Source: CAZCDM01 sp964497475
GTDB taxonomy: Bacteria; Planctomycetota; Phycisphaerae; SM23-33
Length of the DNA stretch: 9,911 nt
Assembly: GCA_964497475.1 (NCBI GenBank)
Contig: CAZCDM010000091.1
Span: 1-9,911, forward strand
Direction of reading: 5' to 3'
Position 1 is the first letter of the stretch, and every line of letters starts with the position of its first letter. Position numbers and translations under genes: made by a program. Positions 1 to 6,930 of this stretch are shown one piece after another. The notes under the pieces were generated by a model. It saw nothing but the letters and a program-made list of their open reading frames with translations, ran no database searches and had not been told where the DNA came from.

Positions 1-422
1 ACGATGCGATCCGGCCAGCCGAAGCGACGATAGCGCCGCAGCCGGCGGGTGATGTCCGGAATCCACCCGACGTTCGGTGAGGTGTGACACCACAGCACCG
101 CAGGAACCTTGCTCCGCCACGAGCCGAGAAGCCCGGTGAACATGACGTTCCGCAGGGCATCGAGCAGCAGGAGGTTGTCGAAGCGGCGGTCTCGCATCAG
201 CCGGGCCAGGCGGAGCGTTCCCAGCGGATCGCGGGCGAAGCGAAGCAGCGGGCCGTGAATCGCAACATCGGCCTCCTGCCAGGCCGATCGCATCGTACCG
301 GCCTCATTCAGCACGACCAGGTGGATTTCGCAGCCCCGTTGAGCCAGGCCCCGGGCCAGCGTCAACGAAGCCGACTCGGCACCACCTGGCAGGAAGTTGT
401 TCATGAGGATCAGCGTCCGCAT
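1..422 (-). CDS. Glycosyltransferase, GT4-type N-terminal part (partial, runs off left edge)
   Basis: The gene starts at ATG 422..420 and reads open to base 1, giving 140 residues with no stop, so the C-terminal half lies outside the window. The N-terminus MRTLILMNNFLPGGAES, with GGAE at residues 13-16, followed by an amphipathic helix (SLTLARGLAQRG) and the strand EIHLVVL, is the typical first Rossmann unit of GT-B family 4 glycosyltransferases. A later strand, VPAVLWCHTSPN (107-118), also fits that domain. The nucleotide-sugar-binding C-terminal domain with its EX7E motif would be off-window, so donor and acceptor are unknown. The start is well supported by GGAGG at 432..428, five bases upstream. 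It overlaps the end of the preceding glycosyltransferase by 13 nt, indicating translational coupling in the operon. The inferred role is adding a sugar to the lipid-linked repeat unit on the cytoplasmic face of the membrane. Confidence 0.82.
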   Translation of the reverse strand, partial: MRTLILMNNFLPGGAESASLTLARGLAQRGCEIHLVVLNEAGTMRSAWQEADVAIHGPLLRFARDPLGTLRLARLMRDRRFDNLLLLDALRNVMFTGLLGSWRSKVPAVLWCHTSPNVGWIPDITRRLRRYRRFGWPDRI

Positions 423-1342
423 AACAGCCTCCGAGCCTGGGCAAGCAGCTCGCCCGCACTTGCGCAGGCGAAGGCGCGACGGGCACGGCGGTTTCGGCCG
501 ACGAGCCCGAGCAGGCCGTACATTCCGCACGTGCCGAGCAGGTCCAGCACCACGAGCATCCACAGGCCAGCTCCGCCTTCGGTGGCAGACCGAGCGGTGG
601 CCAGGGAGTGACGGACATAGGTTCGCCCCTTCTCGGCCAAGGACTCTGCGGTCACCTCGGCTGGGTCGTGCTCCAGGGCCAGGCCTCGCGCGATGAAGCA
701 CGGGTATTGTTGGGAAAGGCGGAAGGCGAACTCGCGGTCTTCGCCGTAGGCATAGCCGGGCCAGTCGTCGCGGTAGCGGACTGCCCGTGCGATGTCGGTT
801 CGGATGCTGGTCCCAGCCCCGTACAGGAGGTTGGCAGGCGTGAGTTGACCGGCCAGGTCCGCCGGCAGGGAAAGGTAGCGAGCCGGACACCGTCGAGGCC
901 TCCAGCATCGATGCCCGCTGAGCCGCTGGAGCATCGCGAAGAGTCGGCCGGCCGGGCTGCCGGCTCGCTGCTCGACGATGGTCGAGCCGATGGCGGCGAT
1001 TTGCTTGCGGGTGTCGCGGGCCCAGAACTCGCCAAGCCGCTGTAGGTAGCCCGGCGGGCAGGTTGCGTCGTCTTCGAGCATGAGAGCGATATCGCATCGG
1101 GCGCGGTCCAGGCCGAGGTTTCGACTGGCCGGCAGCGAGGGCTCAGCGCGGCTCAGCGTGAGCAGCGCGACACCGGCGGCGCTGCAGCGGGTGGCGAGGT
1201 CGCCATCGACGGGTTCATCGCCGTCGTTGACGAGGATGATCTGCTCGGGCGGCGGCGACTGGCCGAGCAGAGACTCTACGGCCCGGGCCAGGGCCACCGG
1301 GCGATTGTGTGTCGGCAGGATGACGCTGATCGGAACTACCAT
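410..1342 (-). CDS. Family 2 glycosyltransferase (GT-A fold)
   Basis: This 310-residue protein has the hallmarks of a GT2 enzyme, which transfers a sugar from a nucleotide-sugar donor to the growing lipid-linked oligosaccharide in the cytoplasm. Visible motifs are VILPTHNRP (7-15), the nucleotide-binding VNDGD (38-42), ASRNLGL (72-78), an acidic LEDDA (89-93) at the metal-binding DXD position, and GEDREFAFRL (200-209), matching the catalytic ED region. A hydrophobic stretch at about 260-281 is followed by a basic segment (RNRRARR), suggesting membrane association near the C-terminus. The ATG at 1342..1340 overlaps the flippase stop by 7 nt and has only a weak GGGA-like site upstream, so expression probably depends on coupling. 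The stop at 412..410 lies within the next gene. The specific sugar and linkage cannot be read from the sequence. Confidence 0.9.
   Translation of the reverse strand: MVVPISVILPTHNRPVALARAVESLLGQSPPPEQIILVNDGDEPVDGDLATRCSAAGVALLTLSRAEPSLPASRNLGLDRARCDIALMLEDDATCPPGYLQRLGEFWARDTRKQIAAIGSTIVEQRAGSPAGRLFAMLQRLSGHRCWRPRRCPARYLSLPADLAGQLTPANLLYGAGTSIRTDIARAVRYRDDWPGYAYGEDREFAFRLSQQYPCFIARGLALEHDPAEVTAESLAEKGRTYVRHSLATARSATEGGAGLWMLVVLDLLGTCGMYGLLGLVGRNRRARRAFACASAGELLAQARRLLCGR
428..432 (-). promoter_or_regulatory. Ribosome binding site of the GT4-type glycosyltransferase
   Basis: On the minus strand this reads GGAGG, five bases before the ATG at 422..420. It lies inside the last codons of the upstream glycosyltransferase. 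It fixes the start of the truncated gene and supports coupled translation. Confidence 0.7.
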
Positions 1343-3048
1343 GGCAGAACATCCCGGGCCAGGGCCAGGCCTCGCTGGAACCCCACGTGCATGACCTCGC
1401 GTTGCTGGTCATTGAAGTACCATTTCGAGAAAATGCATACCGGCAGGATGAGCATCCAGACGGGTCCGACGATATAGGGAGGCAGCAGCAGGAGCACGGG
1501 CGTGCCGAGGATGAAGTAGGTGCTGTCATGCAGCCGCGTGCCGCTGGCCAGGAGATAGACCAGGGCGACCAGCCCTCCGCCGAAGAACATCCCCACCCCC
1601 GCGGCGCGGGCTGCGCCAACGGGACCGGCGGCGGGCATCCACAGCAGCGCCAGGACAATGTTCAGCCCAGCCCCGGCCAGGGCGGCCATGACGATGATCC
1701 CCGGGCGCTTGTGAAGCTTGGCCAGAATCGTCAGCAGCGAGAGGTTGCTGATGGCGACAAAAAAGGCCATCAACCCCTGCAGGAAGGCATAGCCGCCCTG
1801 ATACGGCCCGGAGACGATCCGCGACCAGAATGGCGCGGTGACGTACAGAAGTACCGTCAGAGTCATGACCACCAGGGCCACGCCGCGGAAGGCGGTCTCG
1901 AGAACAAACTGCGCCCCGCCCCGATCGCCGGATTCCCATCGTTTGGCGATGTGGGCGAAGAGCACACCCCAGACCGCGTTGGCGAGGAATGCGATGGGCT
2001 GGGACAACTGCATAAACACCAGGAACGGCCCGGCCCAGGCGCTGCCGTATCGCAGGTAGGTCAGCACGAGGCTGACGAACCCGGCTGCCTGCCAGATCAT
2101 CGCACCGAACATGGTCACAAAGCCATAGCGGATCAGCGGCAGAATCGCACGAAGCCCGCGGGCGGCGGGGGCTGGCTCGGGACCGGACGGTGGAAGCATC
2201 TCGGCCGGCGTCTTGCTTGCCCGGTCCTCGCCCTGCTCTGTGACTTCCGGCCCGATAGGTTGGGCGGTGCGAGTCGATGCCACAGGCTGGGGAAGCACAT
2301 CGCCATCGGAGCAGGGTTCGATTTCCGGCGTCCCTTGCTGGACGTCGGCCGGCGGCAGGGAGGAAAAATATCGAACCGACACATGCAGCCCGACCCCGCC
2401 TGCGAGCAGCGCGATACACAACGCCAGAGCATGGCTGGCAAGCAGGGCCACCGCCGAGCGGTCCATGGCCACCAGGGCAACCGCCAGAGCGGTGAAGGTC
2501 ACCGCAAAGAACGCTTCGATCAGGGCGGCGAGTCGATACGCCCGCAGCCCGTAGATAAAACTCAGCATGCTGAGGTAGATGCCCATCAGGGTGATATTGG
2601 CCAGCACCGCCGCCAGCAGGGCAGGGTTCATCTGATGGGGTTTCACGCTCGAGCCGACCTGCAGGATATCGTCCCGCAGCCAGGCGACCAACTCCAGCAG
2701 TGGCGTACTGGCGGCAAGGAGCAGAAGGCTCATGATCGCCACGATCAGAATCACCCACCGCCGAGCCCGTCGGTAGAACTGCATCAGCTCATTGCGGGCT
2801 TCGTAATAGCTGACGTAGCGGACCATGCTCTGGTTCAGCCCGAGCGTGACCAGCGGCGCCCCCAGCGTGAACAGAACCATCCCCAGGCCCCACTGACCCA
2901 TCTCGTCGGTAGACATCAGATAGGTCAGGGTGATCAGCCGGGCCAGGCCCAGCCCGCGCTGAAGCAGCACCGCCGGCAGGTAGACACTGATGGAATGCGC
3001 GATCGACCCGACGCTCAGCAGCCATGCAATGTGGGGCTTGAGTGAAAT
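1336..3048 (-). CDS. Wzx-type polysaccharide flippase (MVF/MATE-like), probable AUU start
   Basis: This multi-pass membrane protein is predicted to flip lipid-linked repeat units across the inner membrane, as Wzx proteins do. About 12-14 hydrophobic segments fall into two lobes, with QRGLGLARLITLTYL followed by GQWGLG typical of the first lobe. From the start proposed here the length is 570 residues. The first ATG/GTG/TTG in frame is GTG 2970..2968, but that would cut off most of membrane segment 1 (HIAWLLSVGSIAHSISVYL), and no standard start codon exists between the upstream gene's in-frame TAG (3102..3100) and that GTG. ATT at 3048..3046 sits 8 nt after a perfect AAGGAGG, so I chose it. Residues about 229-299 form an unusually long Pro/Glu-rich hydrophilic linker between the lobes. 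The C-terminus overlaps the next gene by 7 nt. Function is fairly certain; the start is inferred. Confidence 0.85.
   Translation of the reverse strand: MSLKPHIAWLLSVGSIAHSISVYLPAVLLQRGLGLARLITLTYLMSTDEMGQWGLGMVLFTLGAPLVTLGLNQSMVRYVSYYEARNELMQFYRRARRWVILIVAIMSLLLLAASTPLLELVAWLRDDILQVGSSVKPHQMNPALLAAVLANITLMGIYLSMLSFIYGLRAYRLAALIEAFFAVTFTALAVALVAMDRSAVALLASHALALCIALLAGGVGLHVSVRYFSSLPPADVQQGTPEIEPCSDGDVLPQPVASTRTAQPIGPEVTEQGEDRASKTPAEMLPPSGPEPAPAARGLRAILPLIRYGFVTMFGAMIWQAAGFVSLVLTYLRYGSAWAGPFLVFMQLSQPIAFLANAVWGVLFAHIAKRWESGDRGGAQFVLETAFRGVALVVMTLTVLLYVTAPFWSRIVSGPYQGGYAFLQGLMAFFVAISNLSLLTILAKLHKRPGIIVMAALAGAGLNIVLALLWMPAAGPVGAARAAGVGMFFGGGLVALVYLLASGTRLHDSTYFILGTPVLLLLPPYIVGPVWMLILPVCIFSKWYFNDQQREVMHVGFQRGLALARDVLPW
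2152..2364 (-). other. Long hydrophilic inter-lobe linker within the flippase
   Basis: This segment encodes about 71 residues rich in Pro, Glu, Gly, Ser and Thr with no hydrophobic segment, lying between the first and second halves of the flippase. The reading frame stays open and the second lobe resumes cleanly at LRAILPLIRYGF. It is therefore an in-frame insertion, not a frameshift, and is predicted to be disordered, probably on the cytoplasmic side. Confidence 0.65.
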
Positions 3049-3056
3049 GACAAAGG

Positions 3057-3063
3057 CCTCCTT
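3057..3063 (-). promoter_or_regulatory. Perfect Shine-Dalgarno pointing at an ATT start codon
   Basis: The minus strand reads AAGGAGG, then eight bases (CCTTTGTC), then ATT at 3048..3046 in the flippase frame. It lies in the 51-nt gap after the polymerase stop. A TTG inside the spacer is in another frame that meets a TGA within 13 codons, so it cannot be the start. This site is the main reason for placing the flippase start upstream of GTG 2970. Confidence 0.7.
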
Positions 3064-3099
3064 GCCGGCGTGGGTTCGGACCAGCCGGCCGGGCCGAAG

Positions 3100-4602
3100 C
3101 TAGCGGGCCGAGACGTCACCCACGATGGGCAGGTCGAGCGGTTGGGGTTCGAGCTGCCGATTGAGGCAGACGATCAGCGCAGCGAAGCTCCAGAGCAGGG
3201 CATTGGAAAACGGATCCCACAGTGGGTCCCGGAAGTTTGCGTCGTTCAGCCAGGCGAGCAGAAAGACCCAGAACAGCACGACCAGATCGCGCGAGAGGGC
3301 TCCGCGGGCTTCGGGAGGGATTTTCCGGTACAACCCCACCGACTCGCGCCAGAGCAGGTAGAGTGCCAGCACCGTCAGGACCAGGCCGATCAGCCCCGTC
3401 TCGGCGAGCATGTTCAGGAAGATGTTATGCTGGACGAGCACGCTGGAGTCGGCACTGATCCAGTCATCAGGATCGCCCTCCAGCTGCATTTTGGCGTCAA
3501 CGAAATGACCGAACCCCACGCCCATCAGGGGCGCCTTTTTGAACATATCCCACGTCTGTTGGGCCAGAACGATACGGTTGTAGATGGGTGATTTCTGAGC
3601 CACGCCGCCGGCCTGGCGGTCGGTGGAACTCAGGCGGTCCCAGAAGACGTACACACTGACGCCAATCAGCAGAAGCACCAGGGAAACCTTGATCCACCGG
3701 AAGCGGCGTGAGTAGAGCGACCAGAGAATCCAGCACAGCAGAAAGCCCAGGTACGCACTGCGGAGATAGGTGAAAAAGACCGTAGGGGGTACGAGAGCGG
3801 CCTGGACCATCAGGGCAAAACGATAACGCCCCTTGACGTGGCGGATGAGGTACAGGTCGGTGAAAAACAGGAAGATCATCAGGATGGACTGTGGCGGGGC
3901 CCCGGAGAAGGCGCCGCGCGCCCGGTCGTAGTGAATGCCGTACGTCGGGTCGTTGAGATACCCCGGGAAGATCAACGAGCGGGCGGCGGGGGCAAAGCGG
4001 GTGGCGATGAACTGGAGGTAGCTGACGTAGATGGCATACCAGCCGTAGATGGTGACGATCAGCAACGCATAGCGGATGTGCTTCTCGCTGACGGCCGTAT
4101 TGTACAGCAGGAAGAACATCGCAAAGGGCAGAAGGAACGCACCCATGAAACGGAAATAGGGTGCGGTGCGGACCTGCTCGCTGGCGGCGGTCCAGCCAAA
4201 GATCTGACAGTTAATCGCGACATACCCAACCAGCAGGAGCATGACCCAGAGCAGCTTGCGGTCGAAGCGTAGTCGATGGCGATGCCAGAGCAGATGCAGG
4301 GCCATGGTGACCACCCCAGCGATGAAAATGAAACGCGGCGGGGTCATATTGAAAAAGCCGGTGATCTCTACGTGCCAGGCCGGGGGATTCAACCCGCCAT
4401 AGCTGAAGATCCAAAACCACGCCCAAAGAGTCACATCCCACTTCAGTGCCCAGAAAACCAGCAGGACGAACCCGCCCGCGACGGCGATCGACCAAGGCAG
4501 CAGACTCGGCCAGAGCAGGCCCAGCCCGACCCCCGCAGCCGCGAAGGCCGCGATGACGCCCACGGCCAGGGGCTCGACTTTTTGCTGCCTGAGAGTGTGC
4601 AT
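3100..4602 (-). CDS. O-antigen ligase/polymerase-family membrane protein (Wzy_C-like)
   Basis: This 500-residue inner-membrane protein has about ten or more hydrophobic segments and one large extracytoplasmic loop, as in the O-antigen ligase / Wzy polymerase superfamily. Supporting features include RARGAFSGAPPQS (227-239), where the family has an R-x-G-t-f..P element, TYLRSAYLGFLL (278-289), GVGFGHF (361-367), and the signature HN-x-FL...ETGLIG (392-406) before a membrane helix. In an operon with a flippase and chain-length protein the inferred job is polymerising repeat units in the periplasm, though ligation to an acceptor cannot be excluded. The ATG at 4602..4600 is 10 nt after the kinase-like gene's stop and has no evident Shine-Dalgarno, so it is probably reached by reinitiation. 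The stop TAG is in the same frame as the downstream flippase. Confidence 0.88.
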   Translation of the reverse strand: MHTLRQQKVEPLAVGVIAAFAAAGVGLGLLWPSLLPWSIAVAGGFVLLVFWALKWDVTLWAWFWIFSYGGLNPPAWHVEITGFFNMTPPRFIFIAGVVTMALHLLWHRHRLRFDRKLLWVMLLLVGYVAINCQIFGWTAASEQVRTAPYFRFMGAFLLPFAMFFLLYNTAVSEKHIRYALLIVTIYGWYAIYVSYLQFIATRFAPAARSLIFPGYLNDPTYGIHYDRARGAFSGAPPQSILMIFLFFTDLYLIRHVKGRYRFALMVQAALVPPTVFFTYLRSAYLGFLLCWILWSLYSRRFRWIKVSLVLLLIGVSVYVFWDRLSSTDRQAGGVAQKSPIYNRIVLAQQTWDMFKKAPLMGVGFGHFVDAKMQLEGDPDDWISADSSVLVQHNIFLNMLAETGLIGLVLTVLALYLLWRESVGLYRKIPPEARGALSRDLVVLFWVFLLAWLNDANFRDPLWDPFSNALLWSFAALIVCLNRQLEPQPLDLPIVGDVSAR

Positions 4603-4612
4603 GGCGTGCGTT

Positions 4613-5326
4613 TCAGACGCGGCGGTAAAGGAAGCTCGGGATGGGGTAGGTCCGCTGGTTGAGGATCATGCCGCAGACTCGTCCGCCGCCTCCCTCGATG
4701 CGTTTCTTGGCCTGGCCGACGGCTTCGCGTGGCGTCACGTCGGCGTTGACGACCAGCAGCGTTTCCTGGACGATCGCGCCGAGGACCTGGGCGTCGGGGT
4801 AGATGTTGGCTGCGGCAATGTCGACGACGACAAAGTCGTAGGCCCGGGCAAGGGCATCAAAGAAGCTGCGGGCGGCCTTGGAACGCAGCACCTTCAGTGA
4901 GCGGTCGGCGACCTGCCCGGCCACGTAGACGTCCAGCGAATCGTTGACGCGCTGGGCGACGTTGCTCATATCGCCGCCGTTGCTGAGGGCTTCGGCCAGG
5001 CCCGGAGTGCCGCGCAAGCCCAGGGTTTCGTGCACGGCGGGGTTTCGCAAGTTGAAGTCCACCAGGGCCACGTGTGCCCCCGCGGCCGGTCCGGCCCCAG
5101 CCAGCGCCAGGCCACAGGCGATGGTCGTCGCTCCTTCGTACCGGGCGGCGGAGGTGACCAGGAGACTCTGGCCGGTCATCTTGCCGCTGAAGAAGACCGA
5201 TGCCCACATCTCGCGGAAGAGCTCTTCGCCCCGGCCGCTGAGCTCGACGCGGCTTGCCGAGCCGGGGGCCACGGCAGTAACGGCCTGGGGGGTTTCTTCG
5301 TCGAATGGTTTGGTGGTTTCGCTCAT
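4613..5326 (-). CDS. CpsD/CapB-like tyrosine-kinase-family ATPase with degenerate Walker motifs
   Basis: This 237-residue cytoplasmic protein has the BY-kinase (P-loop, MinD-like) fold layout and usual length. An N-terminal segment with EELFREMWASVFFS (34-47) matches the helix before the P-loop. It is followed by LLVTSAARYEGATT (55-68) at Walker A, VALVDFNLRNP (86-96) at Walker A' and YDFVVVDIAAA (163-173) at Walker B. The family consensus has GKTT, D-x-D-LR-x-P and D-T/S-PP. Here the catalytic Lys is Ala66, the second Asp of A' is Asn92, and the PP after Walker B is AA. There is no C-terminal tyrosine cluster, only Y227 and Y234. It follows the Wzc-like gene by 11 nt, the usual partner arrangement, so it probably regulates chain length or assembly, perhaps as a pseudokinase. 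The start ATG has GAGG five bases upstream. Confidence 0.85.
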   Translation of the reverse strand: MSETTKPFDEETPQAVTAVAPGSASRVELSGRGEELFREMWASVFFSGKMTGQSLLVTSAARYEGATTIACGLALAGAGPAAGAHVALVDFNLRNPAVHETLGLRGTPGLAEALSNGGDMSNVAQRVNDSLDVYVAGQVADRSLKVLRSKAARSFFDALARAYDFVVVDIAAANIYPDAQVLGAIVQETLLVVNADVTPREAVGQAKKRIEGGGGRVCGMILNQRTYPIPSFLYRRV

Positions 5327-5337
5327 GGGGTCCTCTA

Positions 5338-6888
5338 TTAATGTCGAATGATGCGTCGGCCCAGTTTAGGCATCGACGCCAGGACGGGCGTGCCGACGTA
5401 CCGCTCGGCGTCGTCAACGCTCTTGATGGTGTGGTCGAAGTGATCGGCCATGAACGCATAGGCCAGGGCCAGCACCAGACCGCCGGCGATGGAAACCAGC
5501 ACGTTCAGCCAGATCAGCGGACGACGCGGATCGGCCGGGTCAGGCCAAGTCGGATCGTCAAGGACACTGACAAGAATCGGATTCTCAGCGAGACTTTCCC
5601 GCCGGACCGATTCAAGCCATTTGCCCTCTTCTCCCTCATAGAGCGTCATAGCGGTATCGAAGGCCTGTTTCAGCCTTTGATAATGTGTGGCCTCGCCACC
5701 AAGGCGGTTCATCTGGCTCTTAAACTCCTGCAGGCTAGACTTGAGTTTTTTCTGCTCGGCCTGGAGGATGTTGATCGTCGCCTCGGTGCGTTCGAGCTGC
5801 TTTTGCAGCTCGGCCTGGAGGGTCGCATAGCCGGCGGTGAGCTCGTCGCGGGCATTGGCGATTTTGCGATACTCACCGGTATACTGCGGCTCGAGATTGT
5901 TCAGCTGCAGTTGCAGCGTGATCAGACGGCTCTGGATTTCGCCGATGGCAAGATTCGCGGCGATGACCTCGTCGGGCACGGCGATGGTGGTCGGGTCGAG
6001 CTTAGCCAGTTCGGTTTCGATGGAGGCCTTGAGTTGTGTAAGGCCGATGAGGCGTGTTTCGTTGGTGTCAACCTGCGTCTCCAGCCGGGTGACCTGCGCG
6101 CTGGGCCCGCTGTCGACGCCCTGAAGGCCGAGAATGCTGCTGACGGTCATCAGGTCCGATCCGAGCTTTTCGGAATACGCGGCAAGTTCCTTGGTGGCCT
6201 TATCAAGCCGTTCCTGTGCGGTTTTCAGGGCTTTGTTCTTGATGAACTCATTGGCCCGCATGGCCCGCTCCTGTTCGAGGATGCTGAAACGGGTCAGGTA
6301 GGCTTTGACGATGTACTTGGTGAGCTTGTAAACGTTCTCGGCGGCCTGGGCGCGGGTGTCGCTGACGTCGGCCATTTCGCCCTGGCGAATCTCCGGCCAG
6401 TCGACGCGAATTTTGAATGTCTGCGTGAAGGTCGCATCCGGGCCGCCGGGGGTCACAACGGTGACACGGCTTTTGAATCGCCGTAGCAGGTCGCCATTTT
6501 CGGAGATGAACCGGTCGACTTCCTCTTGGGTGAACCAGGGCTTTTTGCCCGCTTCGTTCCAGCGGGATCCATTGCGGCTCTCGAATTCCGGGTCGAGTTT
6601 CATCAGAGCCGAGGCCAACACATAGTCGCTCATCAGGATGTCGCGCTGCGTGCTGACGAAAAGCTGGACCTGTTCTTTGGTGGAGACGGGGCTGGCTTCG
6701 AGCGGGCCGCTGTTGCGAGCCGGCGTGGCCAGCAGCTGGACCTCGCTGCGATACCACTTGGGAGCGTAGAGGCTCGCTAAGGTTACGCCGCCGATGACGA
6801 TGACCAGAATGATGGTCATGCCGATGAATCGGCTGGCGACGATGCGTACGATCTCGCGAAGGGTTCTGGATGTGTAGGCTTCAGCCAT
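5338..6888 (-). CDS. GumC/Wzc-type polysaccharide chain-length determinant (co-polymerase)
   Basis: This 516-residue protein has the co-polymerase layout: a short cytoplasmic N-terminus, TM1 at about 21-42, a large periplasmic domain rich in coiled coil (about 175-245, 265-295 and 315-400), and TM2 at about 458-480. The proline-rich DPTWPDPADPRRP (445-457) before TM2 is typical of Wzz/Wzc proteins. YRSEVQLLATP (46-56) matches the first Wzz strand. The short cytoplasmic tail ends with SVDDAERYVGTPVLASMPKLGRR, the linker that in fused Wzc proteins leads into the kinase. Here the protein stops, and a separate kinase-like gene begins 11 nt later, so the system is of the split type. It would set polymer length and connect the polymerase to the Wza-like exporter. 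The start ATG is preceded by AGAGGA at good spacing. Confidence 0.92.
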   Translation of the reverse strand: MAEAYTSRTLREIVRIVASRFIGMTIILVIVIGGVTLASLYAPKWYRSEVQLLATPARNSGPLEASPVSTKEQVQLFVSTQRDILMSDYVLASALMKLDPEFESRNGSRWNEAGKKPWFTQEEVDRFISENGDLLRRFKSRVTVVTPGGPDATFTQTFKIRVDWPEIRQGEMADVSDTRAQAAENVYKLTKYIVKAYLTRFSILEQERAMRANEFIKNKALKTAQERLDKATKELAAYSEKLGSDLMTVSSILGLQGVDSGPSAQVTRLETQVDTNETRLIGLTQLKASIETELAKLDPTTIAVPDEVIAANLAIGEIQSRLITLQLQLNNLEPQYTGEYRKIANARDELTAGYATLQAELQKQLERTEATINILQAEQKKLKSSLQEFKSQMNRLGGEATHYQRLKQAFDTAMTLYEGEEGKWLESVRRESLAENPILVSVLDDPTWPDPADPRRPLIWLNVLVSIAGGLVLALAYAFMADHFDHTIKSVDDAERYVGTPVLASMPKLGRRIIRH

Positions 6889-6930
6889 CGTGTTCCTCTG
6901 TGGTTATGGGTCTGCCGGATCGAGCGCGGA

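Noticed and set aside
2968..2970. GTG as the flippase start
   Set aside because: It removes most of the first membrane helix and has no Shine-Dalgarno upstream. The AAGGAGG-ATT pair upstream fits better.
1387..3045. A 552-codon open frame on the plus strand, antisense to the flippase
   Set aside because: The translation is rich in Gln, His, Arg and Gly with no domain or membrane pattern. It mirrors the codon bias of the well-supported flippase on the other strand, so it is a high-GC shadow.
5305..6486. A 393-codon open frame on the plus strand, antisense to the chain-length protein
   Set aside because: The Leu/Gly-rich translation mirrors the coiled-coil codons of the opposite gene. The minus-strand protein has clear family motifs, membrane segments and a ribosome binding site.
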